Shown: in pieces, positions 43,146-53,600 of the stretch | Position numbering within the stretch: position 1 is the first letter of the stretch | Layout of the letters: each line of letters begins with the position of its first letter | NCBI RefSeq assembly: GCF_004343725.1 | Contig: NZ_PTQW01000012.1 | Span: 124,001 to 188,000, forward strand | Source of the DNA: Treponema sp. J25 | GTDB taxonomy: Bacteria > Spirochaetota > Spirochaetia > Treponematales > Breznakiellaceae | Length of the DNA: 64,000 nucleotides | Direction: 5' to 3' | Made by a program: the position numbers and the translations under genes | The notes under the pieces: generated by a model | Seen by the model: the letters and a program-made list of their open reading frames with translations, nothing else | What the model was told of the DNA's origin: nothing | Database searches by the model: none

Positions 43146-43589
43146 TTACTCTGCTTCTCCTTCCAAGAACTGGGGCAGGTTTTTCACAAAGTCCCGAATT
43201 TCGTCCCGGACCCGTCGGTAATGAGTAAGGGCTTCTTCTTCAGAGGCAGCATTCTTTGCCAGCGCCGGGGGATCCTGAAAAGAACGGTGAAAGATCCTGG
43301 CCTTCCCGGGGAAGCGGGGACAGGATTCGGCCGCATGGTCGCAGACGGTAATCACGAAATCAATTCCTTTATCCAGAAGTTCCTGGACATGCTTGGATCG
43401 ATGGGAAGAAATATCCACCCCTGCTTCGGCCATCACCCGAACCGCATGGGGATTAAGTCCATGGGTTTCTATACCGGCAGAAAACACCTCATAGCGATCA
43501 TTCCAATAGTGCCGGGCCCAGCCTTCGGCCATCTGGGAACGACAGGAATTACCGGTGCATAGGAAAAGCACCTTTTTCTTATCACTCAT
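43146..43589 (-). CDS. ArsC-type arsenate reductase / low-molecular-weight phosphatase family
   Basis: 147 residues. The P-loop CX5R is Cys11-TGNSC-Arg17 in FLCTGNSCRSQMAEG. Two further Cys in ITVCDHAAESCP are the redox pair of thioredoxin-coupled ArsC enzymes, which argues for arsenate reductase over a tyrosine phosphatase. It lies 18 nt behind the amino-acid ABC ATPase gene on the same strand, an unusual place, with no arsB or arsR nearby. Confidence 0.85.
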   Translation of the reverse strand: MSDKKKVLFLCTGNSCRSQMAEGWARHYWNDRYEVFSAGIETHGLNPHAVRVMAEAGVDISSHRSKHVQELLDKGIDFVITVCDHAAESCPRFPGKARIFHRSFQDPPALAKNAASEEEALTHYRRVRDEIRDFVKNLPQFLEGEAE

Positions 43590-43607
43590 GGGCCCCCCTG
43601 GGGAAAA

Positions 43608-44339
43608 CTATAAAATATGTTCCAGGAAGCGTTTTGTCCGTTCCTCTTTGGGATTAGTAAAAAATTCTTCTGGCGGAGCCGTTTCGATAATCTGGCCCTG
43701 GTCCATAAAAATGACCCGGTTTGCCGCGGCGCGGGCAAAACCCATTTCATGGGATACTACGAGCATGGTCATTCCCTCCCGGGCAAGGTTGGTCATTACA
43801 TCCAGCACCTCTTTTATCATCTCCGGATCGAGGGCGCTCGTGGGTTCATCAAAAAGCATTACCTTCGGATTCATAGCCAGGGCTCGGGCTATGGCTACCC
43901 GCTGCTGCTGTCCCCCAGACAGTTGGTCCGGGTAAGCCCGGGCCTTATCAGAAAGGCCCACCTTTTTTAAGAGCCTGAGGGCTGTTTCTTCCGCTTCCAG
44001 GGGATCGATTTTCTTTACCGTAACAGGGGCGAGGGTAATATTTTCTATCACCGAAAGATGGGGAAAGAGATTAAAACTCTGAAACACCATTCCCACTTCT
44101 TCCCGAATTTTCCGGATATCCGCCTTTTCGTCGGTGACACAGTCCCCATCGATAAAAATAGTGCCGCTATCCAGTCGCTCAAGGCGGTTAATACTTCGCA
44201 GGAGGGTGCTTTTCCCTGACCCAGAAGGGCCAATAATGAGGACCACTTCCCCTTTTGATACCTCTAGATCCACACCCCGCAGGGCTTCTACCTTCCCGTA
44301 ATGCTTACGGGCTCCACGAATACTAATGAAGGGTTCCAC
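43608..44339 (-). CDS. Amino-acid ABC transporter ATP-binding protein
   Basis: 243 residues from GTG 44339 ([15 protein letters not shown]); a TTG eleven codons upstream is less likely. Walker [12 protein letters not shown]-loop [10 protein letters not shown], signature LSGGQQQR and Walker [13 protein letters not shown], all typical of the GlnQ/HisP polar amino-acid group. It overlaps the permease gene by 17 nt. Drives uptake of an amino acid through the permease encoded upstream. Confidence 0.96.
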   Translation of the reverse strand: MEPFISIRGARKHYGKVEALRGVDLEVSKGEVVLIIGPSGSGKSTLLRSINRLERLDSGTIFIDGDCVTDEKADIRKIREEVGMVFQSFNLFPHLSVIENITLAPVTVKKIDPLEAEETALRLLKKVGLSDKARAYPDQLSGGQQQRVAIARALAMNPKVMLFDEPTSALDPEMIKEVLDVMTNLAREGMTMLVVSHEMGFARAAANRVIFMDQGQIIETAPPEEFFTNPKEERTKRFLEHIL

Positions 44340-45189
44340 GGTTTCGCAACCTTTCTTCCATAATCGCGACAAGTCGCGAAAAGAATAGGGTCATCACGAG
44401 GTAAATTAACGCAACGACCGTATAGCTTTCAAAATATCGGAAAGAGGTAGAGGCAAACTCCCTCCCCCGCCGTAAAAGATCCGCCACCGCCAGGATAGAA
44501 ACGAGGGAAGAATCCTTTAAAAGGGCGATAAATTCATTCCCAATGGGGGGCAAAATTACCTTTATCGTTTGAGGTAAAATTACCTTCCGCATCGCAAGGC
44601 CCCGGCTCATACCAAGGGCAAGGGCGGCTTCCATCTGGCCTTTCGGAATGGACTGAATCCCTGCCCGGAATATCTCTGCCATATAGGCTCCATAGCAGAT
44701 TGACATGGCAAGGATCGCGGCGGCGGGCCCACTAAGCTTTATCCAGTTTCCCAGGGCGTAGTAGATATAAAAAAGTTGCACCAACAGGGGAATGCCCCGG
44801 ATTATTTCCACATATACGGTGGCAATGCGATTTATCACCACATTATGAGAAATTCTCCCCAGGCCTGCCAAAAGCCCAATAACAAGGGCAAAAGAGATAG
44901 CCGCCACGGTTACGCCGAAGGTTACCGCAAGACCATCGGGGACAAAGGCGAGGATCTGGCGGTACGGATCCGGGAACAAAATTACCAGCCCCGCCAGAAC
45001 CACCAGGGCCCCAAAGAAAGAAATATTCCAGGCCGACAGTACCCCTTCTTCTCCCTTTTGAGGGATAAGGGTACTATCGGTAACGGTAATATGGGTGGGA
45101 ACAGGGATAAGGTGTTCTTCCCGGTTAGGACCTACCTCCTGCTTCCCCTTTTTTGGGGTACCCGTCCGATTCATGCTTAGTGGAGCCAT
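44323..45189 (-). CDS. Amino-acid ABC transporter permease
   Basis: 288 residues. An N-terminal hydrophilic extension of ~50 residues (unusual for the family), then membrane spans with the HisMQ-family EAA loop [20 protein letters not shown] and [12 protein letters not shown]. The start may be 45189 or the ATG at 45174, directly after the stop of the binding-protein gene. Forms the membrane channel of a polar amino-acid importer. Confidence 0.95.
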   Translation of the reverse strand: MAPLSMNRTGTPKKGKQEVGPNREEHLIPVPTHITVTDSTLIPQKGEEGVLSAWNISFFGALVVLAGLVILFPDPYRQILAFVPDGLAVTFGVTVAAISFALVIGLLAGLGRISHNVVINRIATVYVEIIRGIPLLVQLFYIYYALGNWIKLSGPAAAILAMSICYGAYMAEIFRAGIQSIPKGQMEAALALGMSRGLAMRKVILPQTIKVILPPIGNEFIALLKDSSLVSILAVADLLRRGREFASTSFRYFESYTVVALIYLVMTLFFSRLVAIMEERLRNRGTLH

Positions 45190-45974
45190 TTTGCAGCAAT
45201 TTTATCCAGTGTTCCATTAGCCTTAATAATAGAAAGGCCCTTGTTTATCAGTTCCAACGTCCGGGTGTCTCCTTTTTTCACGGCGATACCCAGCCATTCG
45301 TCGGTAAAGGGTTCCCCTACGATTTTAAGCTTCTCTTTGAATTTTGGATTTTGGAGGGCAAAATTAGCCGCGATGGGACTATCGGCTACAACCCCATCTA
45401 TGCGCCCATTGGCAAGATCCTCAAAGGCAAGACCAATTTCGTCATAGGTAGAACGAAGTATACCAGGGACCTTCTGAATTTCTATATCGCCGGTGGTTCC
45501 TATCTGGGCCCCCACCTTTTTACCTACCATGTCTTTAAGAGCGCTTACCCCTTCAAGCTTTTTAGAAACGACCAGCACCTGGCCCGCATTCACGTAGGGC
45601 TCAGAAAAATCCATGGTCTTTTTTCGTTCTTCCGTAATCGTCACAGAAGAACAAATGGCATCGTAGGCCCCTGCCTCTAGCCCCGCAAAAATACCATCCC
45701 AGGCGGTATTCCGGATTTCCACATCAAAACCGGCCGCTTCGGCAATAGCCTTCATCATATCCGGGGAAAAGCCCACGATATTCTTGTTTTCGTCCACAAA
45801 TTCCATGGGTGGCCAGGTAGCATCGGAGGCCACCACAATTTTTACACGGCCAGTAGCACCCTTTTCACCAGCCCCGGCCGAATCGGTTTTCTTGCCCCCA
45901 CAGGAAGCAGACAACACGAGGACCACTCCCAAAAATCCCAGTATTTTCCATCCACTCCAAAACCGTTGTTTCAT
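45177..45974 (-). CDS. Amino-acid ABC transporter substrate-binding lipoprotein
   Basis: 265 residues. A lipoprotein signal peptide ends in VLSASC (Cys ~25). Family 3 solute-binding fold: ATWPPMEFVDENKNIVGFSP near residue 52, DAICSSVTITEERKKTMDFS, and GVVADSPIA at the second lobe. Binds a polar or charged amino acid, identity unresolved. First gene of the transporter operon that ends in the ArsC-type gene. Confidence 0.94.
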   Translation of the reverse strand: MKQRFWSGWKILGFLGVVLVLSASCGGKKTDSAGAGEKGATGRVKIVVASDATWPPMEFVDENKNIVGFSPDMMKAIAEAAGFDVEIRNTAWDGIFAGLEAGAYDAICSSVTITEERKKTMDFSEPYVNAGQVLVVSKKLEGVSALKDMVGKKVGAQIGTTGDIEIQKVPGILRSTYDEIGLAFEDLANGRIDGVVADSPIAANFALQNPKFKEKLKIVGEPFTDEWLGIAVKKGDTRTLELINKGLSIIKANGTLDKIAAKWLH

Positions 45975-46172
45975 AAGAACCTTTCCTCCTCTAGCTCTGA
46001 TAGGCTATTGCCCTGTATCCGTTGTTTTTAACACCCCTATTGTACACCATAATTTCAATTAAATATACTGTTTTGTTGTATATTTATGTATTCATACTGT
46101 TAGAGGTTCTCCTGCTAGCCCACCCCAGCCAATACGCTTTCCCAGAACGGGCCTGGGGTGGAATCAGCCCTT

Positions 46173-47342
46173 TTACTTTACCGCCCTCTTCAGGGCATCC
46201 ACCTTATCGGTTTTTTCCCAGCTAAAACCGTCTCTCCCAAAATGTCCATAAGTAGCGGTACGGCGATAGATAGGCCTTAATAAATCCAGGGTCTTAATAA
46301 TTCCCGCCGGGGAAAGATCGAATACTTCCTGGATGGCCTTTTCAATTACCTGCTCCGGAACCCGGCCCGTACCAAAGGTTTCCACCATCACTGACACCGG
46401 GAAGGGAACCCCAATGGCGTAGGCCAGTTGGACCTCGCAGCGCTCCGCCAGCCCTGCGGCAACCACATTTTTTGCCACATAGCGAGCCATGTAGGCGGCT
46501 GAGCGGTCTACTTTTGTGGGATCCTTCCCTGAAAAGGCGCCTCCCCCGTGACGTCCCATACCGCCGTAGGTATCCACGATGATTTTTCGTCCCGTAAGTC
46601 CCGTATCCCCATAGGGCCCACCAATCACAAAGCGGCCGGTGGGGTTAATGAAATAGCGGGTTTTTTCATCCAATAATCCCGTTGGGGCCAGAACAGGTTT
46701 TATAATTTCTTCGATGATGGTGTATTTTATTTCATCGTAGGCAATCCCATCATCATGTTGATGGGACACTACCACCGTATCAATCCGAATAGGCTTATGT
46801 CCCTGATACACCACCGAAACCTGGCTTTTTGCATCGGGCCGCAACCACGGAATCGTTTTGGCCTTTCGCAAATGGGTGGCCCGCTCAAGGATTCGATGGG
46901 CCAGGAGAATAGGAGCAGGCATAAGCTCTGGTGTCTCGCTACAGGCGAAACCAAACATCATGCCCTGGTCTCCCGCACCCTGCTGCCCTTTAAATTCTTC
47001 AAGGCCGTTACCCGAAACCCCCTGACTGATATCAGCGGATTGGCCATGGATCATATCGAGCACCGCCATGGATTCATAATCCAATCCATAGGCGGGATCT
47101 GTGTAGCCCACTTCTTTTACCACATCCCGGACCACCTGCTGGATATCCACAAAGGTGTTGGTGGTAATCTCACCGCCCACTAACACCATCGCCGTAGAAG
47201 CAAAGGTTTCACAGGCCACGCGGCTTGAAGGATCATCCCTAAGGCAGGCATCAAGAATGGCATCAGAAATCTGATCGCAGAGCTTATCAGGATGGCCTTC
47301 TCCCACCGATTCGGAGGTAAAAATGTAGGTACGATCACTCAT
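46173..47342 (-). CDS. metK: S-adenosylmethionine synthetase
   Basis: 389 residues, standard length. [20 protein letters not shown] at the N-terminus, [15 protein letters not shown] with the hexapeptide loop, and [16 protein letters not shown] (ATP/phosphate binding) are all intact. It makes S-adenosylmethionine from methionine and ATP. Its ATG shares one base with the stop of the acyl-CoA ligase gene (TGATG), so translation is coupled. No SAM riboswitch was recognised upstream. A 9-bp stem (CCACCCCAG/CTGGGGTGG, 46120-46161) follows without a U-tract. Confidence 0.98.
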   Translation of the reverse strand: MSDRTYIFTSESVGEGHPDKLCDQISDAILDACLRDDPSSRVACETFASTAMVLVGGEITTNTFVDIQQVVRDVVKEVGYTDPAYGLDYESMAVLDMIHGQSADISQGVSGNGLEEFKGQQGAGDQGMMFGFACSETPELMPAPILLAHRILERATHLRKAKTIPWLRPDAKSQVSVVYQGHKPIRIDTVVVSHQHDDGIAYDEIKYTIIEEIIKPVLAPTGLLDEKTRYFINPTGRFVIGGPYGDTGLTGRKIIVDTYGGMGRHGGGAFSGKDPTKVDRSAAYMARYVAKNVVAAGLAERCEVQLAYAIGVPFPVSVMVETFGTGRVPEQVIEKAIQEVFDLSPAGIIKTLDLLRPIYRRTATYGHFGRDGFSWEKTDKVDALKRAVK

Positions 47343-49279
47343 CAGGGTCTCCTCTCGTTAAAATAGGTATTTAAAACCGCCAGGTTCTGGGGATTCTTAT
47401 AGGTTGAACCTTCGTTGTAAATATATTCCAAGACCGAATGGTATTTTTCCACCACCTTATGGCGCACCAGCTTCATGGTAGAATTGATTAAACCGTCCTT
47501 TTCGCTAAAGGGCTCTGGAATAATCTGGAAGGTGGCCGGCGTCCAGTTAAGGGGCACCATATTTTTATACGACGGATCCTGGCGGAAAGAATAGAAACTG
47601 TCCTTGATTACCTCAAGGAGTTCTTCCGCTGTCTTTATATGCCGCTCGCGGATGGTCCGACGAACCTTTTCTTCATCCAGGGTTATGAGCGCACAGGTAA
47701 ATTTCTTGTGGTCGTTCCAGACCATGACCTGATTTATCATGGTAGCGGAGTTTAAGATGGCATCCTCTATTCCTTCGGGGCTGTACTTCTCTCCATCCGC
47801 CGAAATCAGGAGGGCCTTCGCTCGTCCGGCCACGGTAAGATACCCATCCGCATCGAGCCAGCCAAGGTCTCCGGTGTGAAGCCAGCCCCCCCGCAGGGCC
47901 TCCTGGGTAGCCTCAGGATTCTTAAAATACCCCTTCATTACGTTGGGGCCCCGGACACAAATTTCTCCCTTTTCGCCGGGAGCCGCCACGGTCCCATCTT
48001 CCCGTTCAATCCGAATCTCTACATGATCCAGGGGGATACCACTGGTCCCCAGCTTGCAATGTTCCGCAATGTTGGTCGAAATGACCGGCGACGCTTCGGT
48101 CATTCCGTAGCCCTGGTACAGGGGCATGCCCAGGGCCCGATAGAACCGCTGTTGACCGATATCAAAGCTCGCCCCTCCCCCGGAAAAGAACTGGGCCCGC
48201 CGTCCAAACACTTGCGTACGGACCTTATCCAGTACCAGCTTCCGAAGGGGCCAATAGATAAGACCATTTACAAAGGACTTCAGTGTCTTCGGTGGATGGG
48301 TATGGTCCCCCCAATAGGCAATACCACTTTTTATCCCTAGATCAAAAAGGGTCTTCACTATTCCACCCCGCTTATCGATTTCGGCAATGATTTTTTTCAT
48401 GAAATTCGCCGAAAGGGCCGGCACAGTCATCATAAAGACGGGCTCACATTCCTTAAGGTTCTGGGGGATATTCCGGAGGATCGCCATGGATCCCCCGCGG
48501 GAATCTACAAACCAGAGTTGAATACCCCGCTGGACCGCCGCATGGATCCCAACGGTTTGAGCAAAGGAGTGGTCCACTGGAAGGATAACAAAATTCACGT
48601 ATTTTGCTTCTGGAACTTTAAAAATATTCACCGAATCAAGGCTATTGATATAGTAGTTATAATGGGTAAGCATGATACCCTTCGGGTTCCCGGTGGTTCC
48701 CGAGGTATAAGAAATGGTGACCACATCGTCGCCCTGGCAGTTTTTTTCAATTTGATCGAGTTTTGATGCGGTTACCGAAAGAGCCGCCTCCCCCTGGGTC
48801 CGACAGTGATCCATCCTGAAAAGCCGGTCCCGGGGAAAATCACAGGAGCTAAGGTCATAGGTTTCATCTAAACAAATGATAGTCAGGGGTTTGCCCGTTT
48901 TCTGTTCCACGTCCCGGCACACCCGGGCAATCTTATCAATATGGTTGGTATTGGTGGCCACGATTTTTGCTTCCGAATGTTCAAGTCGATACAGAATTTC
49001 TTCCGGCAAAAGTTTGAACGAAAGGGGAACGGCAATGCAACCGGCCATGATGGTGCCGTATTCGGCCACAATCCAGTTGGGACTTCCCTCCGCATAGATA
49101 GCAAGCCGGTCCTCCTTCTGCATTCCATAGTTCAACAAAAAGGAGGCAAACAAACGGGCTTCGTCAAAGGTCTGATTAAAGGTTTTATATTTCCAGCCCT
49201 CGTCGGTCTTCTGATACGCAAAGGGTTTATCTCCAAATCGCTGCCTTGCCTGGGCTATCATCGTAAAAAGAGTTTCCAT
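47342..49279 (-). CDS. Long-chain acyl-CoA synthetase (AMP-forming ligase)
   Basis: 645 residues. AMP-binding motif [49 protein letters not shown] and the C-terminal subdomain are intact. The length and the [20 protein letters not shown] region fit bacterial FadD15/FACL-type long-chain ligases. Activates fatty acids to acyl-CoA, which could supply the serine palmitoyltransferase at 29573 (inference). The next gene, metK, starts at its stop codon. Confidence 0.9.
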   Translation of the reverse strand: METLFTMIAQARQRFGDKPFAYQKTDEGWKYKTFNQTFDEARLFASFLLNYGMQKEDRLAIYAEGSPNWIVAEYGTIMAGCIAVPLSFKLLPEEILYRLEHSEAKIVATNTNHIDKIARVCRDVEQKTGKPLTIICLDETYDLSSCDFPRDRLFRMDHCRTQGEAALSVTASKLDQIEKNCQGDDVVTISYTSGTTGNPKGIMLTHYNYYINSLDSVNIFKVPEAKYVNFVILPVDHSFAQTVGIHAAVQRGIQLWFVDSRGGSMAILRNIPQNLKECEPVFMMTVPALSANFMKKIIAEIDKRGGIVKTLFDLGIKSGIAYWGDHTHPPKTLKSFVNGLIYWPLRKLVLDKVRTQVFGRRAQFFSGGGASFDIGQQRFYRALGMPLYQGYGMTEASPVISTNIAEHCKLGTSGIPLDHVEIRIEREDGTVAAPGEKGEICVRGPNVMKGYFKNPEATQEALRGGWLHTGDLGWLDADGYLTVAGRAKALLISADGEKYSPEGIEDAILNSATMINQVMVWNDHKKFTCALITLDEEKVRRTIRERHIKTAEELLEVIKDSFYSFRQDPSYKNMVPLNWTPATFQIIPEPFSEKDGLINSTMKLVRHKVVEKYHSVLEYIYNEGSTYKNPQNLAVLNTYFNERRP

Positions 49280-49443
49280 ACTGACTCCTTTTCCTTTGTC
49301 TTACAGACCTTCTACTATATCATACTTTGTAAAGATTTGTATATTCCTTTTGCGCGGGTATTTCCTCATCAGGGGATCTTTCTCTTTCTATATTGTTCTC
49401 TCTGACATTTTTCGCCTTAATGTATAAAATAATATCTATATAA

Positions 49444-49472
49444 TTGACATGCAATATATTTTGCATTATTCT
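49444..49472 (+). promoter_or_regulatory. Promoter of the FMN-binding-type protein gene with internal operator
   Basis: TTGACA (49444-49449), 17-nt spacer, TATTCT (49467-49472). The spacer is occupied by the perfect dyad ATGCAA-N6-TTGCAT (49449-49466), so a bound regulator would block RNA polymerase. The regulator is unknown. Confidence 0.75.
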
Positions 49473-49535
49473 GATAAAATCACTAGGATTTAGGATGTCC
49501 TTAAAAAAGGAATCTTGGATATAGGGGAGGTTTTT

Positions 49536-50357
49536 ATGAAGAAGCTACTGATCAGTCTTTTCTGCGCTGTCGCGGTTCTTTCCCTGGGGGCACAAACCCT
49601 GCGGGACGGGAAATATTTTGCCCAGGAAGAAAATTTCGCGGCCAGCGGATGGAAAAGCCAGGTGGTTCTTGAAGTAAAGGGGGGCAAAATTGTTTCTGCC
49701 AATTGGAACGGAGTAAGTAACCTTCCAGGGGTTCCCGATAAGAAAACCTGGGACCGCGGTGGTAACTACAACATGGTAAAATTTGGCAAGGCCCAGGCCG
49801 AATGGTACCAACAGGCCGAAAAAGTAGAACAGTACCTTGTCTCTACTCAGGATTACAAATTCAATAAATATAAGGATAAAGAAGGGCACACCGATGCCAT
49901 CACCGGCGTTTCTATCCATGTAAGCGATTTCTTTGGATTAGTGCAGAAGGCCCTGGCCGCAGGACCGGTTGCAAAAGGGAATTATCCTAAAGATGGCTGG
50001 TACTATGCGGAACAGGCAGACTTTGACAAGAATTCCGGATGGAAGGATACGGTTCTTATCACGGTGGTTAATGGCCGGATCGTAGATGTGCTCTGGAATG
50101 GTATTTCCAACGACAAGAATAAGAAATCCAAAATTGTAGAATCTGTAAGTGGAAACTACGGGATGGTAAAATTCGGCAAGGCCCAGGCTGAATGGCACGA
50201 GCAAGCCGCCCGGGCCCAGGAAGCCCTGCTAAGGGCCCAGGATCCCGCCAAAATTCCGGTTAAGGCAGACGGGAAGACCGACGCTATCACCGGTGTTTCT
50301 ATCCATGTGGGCTCGTTCCTTCAGTTAGCCACGGAGGCCCTTAAAAAGGCCCGGTAG
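49536..50357 (+). CDS. Secreted protein with two FMN-binding-like repeats
   Basis: 273 residues from ATG 49536 (GGGGAGG 5 nt upstream; signal peptide MKKLLISLFCAVAVLSLGAQ). Two tandem copies of a ~120-residue module: DGKYFAQEENFAASGWKSQV and DGWYYAEQADFDKNSGWKDT begin them, each with GKAQAEW and ending DAITGVSIHV. The TDAITGVSIHV motif is where FMN-binding domains of the RnfG/NqrC type carry covalent FMN on Ser/Thr. The protein resembles the spirochaete major membrane immunogen group (COG4939). It probably acts in the periplasm in electron transfer. Its tightly controlled promoter suggests induction by a specific condition. Confidence 0.75.
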   Translation: MKKLLISLFCAVAVLSLGAQTLRDGKYFAQEENFAASGWKSQVVLEVKGGKIVSANWNGVSNLPGVPDKKTWDRGGNYNMVKFGKAQAEWYQQAEKVEQYLVSTQDYKFNKYKDKEGHTDAITGVSIHVSDFFGLVQKALAAGPVAKGNYPKDGWYYAEQADFDKNSGWKDTVLITVVNGRIVDVLWNGISNDKNKKSKIVESVSGNYGMVKFGKAQAEWHEQAARAQEALLRAQDPAKIPVKADGKTDAITGVSIHVGSFLQLATEALKKAR

Positions 50358-50405
50358 CCTGGTAGTATCGTAGTTTTGTAATACTCTAATCATCAAAATG
50401 CTTTT

Positions 50406-50442
50406 TTACCTGGGCTATCGAAAATAGCGATAGCCCAGGTAA
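50406..50442. terminator. 15-bp perfect hairpin between convergent genes
   Basis: TTACCTGGGCTATCG pairs exactly with CGATAGCCCAGGTAA around a 7-nt loop, 50 nt after the FMN-binding-type gene. No T-run follows on either strand, so it is probably a transcript-end or protective stem. Confidence 0.7.
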
Positions 50443-50662
50443 TCAGAAACCACCGAGCCCTATCAGTATGGTAACAAACAAGAAAGACAGCCGGACGTAT
50501 TTCGGCTGGGGATTGTCCACAGCACGGCGGCCACGGGGCGGACCCACCCCCGGTTTATTACTGAAACAAAGTCAGGGATGCCCCCTCATAATACGAAGAA
50601 ATCCCTGCCCAGTCCGGTCTAGTGCTGCCCCCTCTTTGTCTAAGGGCTTTTTCTAGCATGCC
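50443..50662. other. Unassigned intergenic stretch
   Basis: G+C-rich, with several short complementary blocks (for example AGCCG with CGGCT, and GGGGCGG near CCACCCCC). No convincing ORF, tRNA or known RNA family was recognised. A structured RNA cannot be excluded. Confidence 0.4.
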
Positions 50663-53600
50663 CTACCATGGTACGGTAAACAAAAAGGCCAGGAGGGCTT
50701 CCTTTTCGGAGGCGGTAAAAATCAGATTGCCCAAAAGGCCCTTGCGAGACAAAGAGAAAGGAAGGGTCTTCGTCTGCAGGGTGGTGCCTTTCAAGGCATC
50801 AACAAGGCTAAACTCCACAGAGGAGTCACGGGGACGCAAAAAAAGCGTGAACCGGGCGGGGACCTGCATATCCTCCAGCACTTCCACATTACTTCTCTTA
50901 ATAAGTTTTACTAAAGAACGCTGGATGCTCTCTCGCTCCCTTGATTCTTTTTGCTTCGCCCCCTGTACTTGCGCACCCCCAGAATCATCCTCAGAGAAAA
51001 CAATCCGCACGGGTAAACGAATGCCGTGTTGCAACAGATATCCCGGATTCAGCGCATACAGGTCCTCTGCAATCTGGCGAGCCCTGGAGAAAGCCCATTG
51101 CCGTCGATACAGTTCATAAAGTTTTACGAGACCATCCTGAATAAGGTCCCGCTGCCAGAGGGGATCCAGGGCGTTCAGGGCCGCCTCAATCCGCGGAGCA
51201 TCTTTCCGGACGATTCCTTCCTCTAAGAGATAGGTAGCTAAGCTCCCGGGGATTTTTGCCACCTCCTCTTCCTGGGCAGCCGTAAGATAGGCAAGGGCCC
51301 GTCCCGGATAGTCATCGGAAAAGGCATCATAGTAGGTTTTATTCGCGTCGAGGCTTTGACCTTGAACCGCATAATCGTGCGCAGCCCTTATCGATAAGAG
51401 GGCAAAAGCATAATGATGATATCGTTCCTTGACCCATTCGACAAAGGGCCATTGATGGAGCATCTTCTTTTTATGATACAGGCCCCGGTAGGTATCCTCT
51501 AGAATCCGGTGAATTTCTCTGTTGTGCCGTATGACGTCGGTTCCGTAGTTAGCTATCCAGGAAAGGTCCTCCTGCGCAAGGCTATGTTCCCCATACTTCC
51601 GCGCCTCCTCAAGACGCCCCATGACCTGATACACCTGAGCAAGATTGATTGCCGAAAGGGGGGTGGTGTCTAACTCATAGGCACTCAAGTAATCCGCCAT
51701 GGTACGGGAAAAATCGAGGCGACGGAGGTACAATTCTCCCCGGGCAAGATGTCCCGAGGCCCGTTCCATCGCCGCCAGGGAAGCTCCCGTCCATTCCAGG
51801 GCCCTATCAAATTGATAGAATCGAGATTCCAGAATAGATAGGTTGTAATAGGCCACCGCACTGAACACCATATTCTGGAACCGTTGGGCCTCTTGAATGG
51901 CCCGTAAATAGTATTCCTTTGATTTTTCGTAGTTATACTGCTCAGAATAAATCGTTGCCAGGGTCATGTAAAAATGACGGTTCCCGCCGAGCCGCCGAAT
52001 AGCTTCGGTAAGCAGGGCCTCCCCTTCCTGCAACCGATGGGTTTTAAAATATAACCACCCCAGGTCATTAATGGCATCCCGATCATCGGGTCGTATTTGC
52101 AACAGTTCTTTTAAGTACCGTATGGCTCCTTCGCTATCATTCAAATGGGCGACAACGGTGGCAAGCTGATACAGGAGGGTAGTATCAGTGGGAGCAAAAC
52201 GGTAGGCCTCCTGGTATTCCTTATGGGCAAGGGCGTACAGATTACGGTTATAGTACAGATCTCCCAGGGCAATCATAAAACGTGGATCCTGGGGGAAACG
52301 CCTTCTTCCCGTGGAAAGCAAGGTAAGGGCCTCTTCCCAGCGCTCTTCCTCGGAAGCTTCCTGGGCTGCCCTTAAAAGAGACCCTGCATCCTTTTCATCC
52401 CCTCCAGCCGTAAGGGGAGGAGGAACATTTTCCTCATATCCTGCCGAAGGCGCTTCTCCCTGGCTCTCTCCCGACTGGGCATAGAGCTCTCTCAAGCTGC
52501 CGGTAAGCCCCAGGGGCACCCATAGCAGTAGGAAAAGAAAGAGTCGATTTTTCCGTTTAGGTTGAACCGTCTTTGATGGGGGAGCCCCCGCCACGGCTGT
52601 CGGCGGCAACACCAGCGCAAGCACCGGGGCCAGAAATCCAAGGGCCCGACGCCACCAGGGAACATATTGACGATACCACTTCTGGAATGCCCTGTAGGCA
52701 TTGGTACTGGCTTTGATTGCTTCCGTATCAGGCAAAGCAGAAAAATAAAGCCTTTCCCAAGAATTTTCCAGGTCTGGAAAAGCAACATCCAAAGGTGCTG
52801 GCAGAGACCGCCGGGAGGTATGCCAGATCCCCCTTTTCGCAACGATAGCCCCCTCTTCCCATCGATAACCCGCCAACCTAAGAAGGTACATCACCTGTCC
52901 TTTAAGGAAGAGGGCTTTCCGTCGCGGGTCCTGGCTTATCTCATAGCCCCATCGCTTCCTGAAACGGAAAAATACGATGAGAGAGAGGTACGCAACACCG
53001 AGCACATAGGGCCACCGGCGCCCTATGGCTCGCAGGGTTTTGTGGAAAAAAGAAGCCCGGGGGGAAGCCTTGTCGCTATTCTCCTGTTGTAACGGAACCA
53101 GTTGATCCCGGGAAGAAAGAATTTCACCCAACAGTTTTTCAAATTGATCCTGATGGCTCGAAAATGAAAAATTGAAGCGTTCCCCCGCAGCAAGAAGAGT
53201 TGTGGTGGGGTCGTACTCTATCCACCCAAAGGAGGGAAAATACACCTCTACCCAGGCGTGCGCCATGTTCGATCGCACGGGGTAATAGTTAAAGTTATTC
53301 TCCTGGGGATCGATAAAAAATCCCACCGCTACCCGGCTCGGGATTCCCTGGGCTCGCAACAAAAGGGCCATAGAAAAGGCAAAATAGGAACAGTACCCTT
53401 TCTTAACGTCAAAAAGGAAATACCCCAGTTGGTCCCCATCAGGGGCAATCCCCGGTTTAAGGCTATACCGATACTCTCCGTTTTTTAGATACTCGTAAAT
53501 CGCCTGCACCTTATCCCAGTATCCAGAAGCAGTACCCACAATCGTATCGCTGAGGGCTTTTATGCGGGGGTCCTCTCCATACTCCGTATACCAGGCAATC

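Noticed and set aside
46000-49440. SAM riboswitch controlling metK
   Set aside because: metK starts on the stop codon of the ligase gene, and no SAM-I-like stems were recognised upstream of the ligase.
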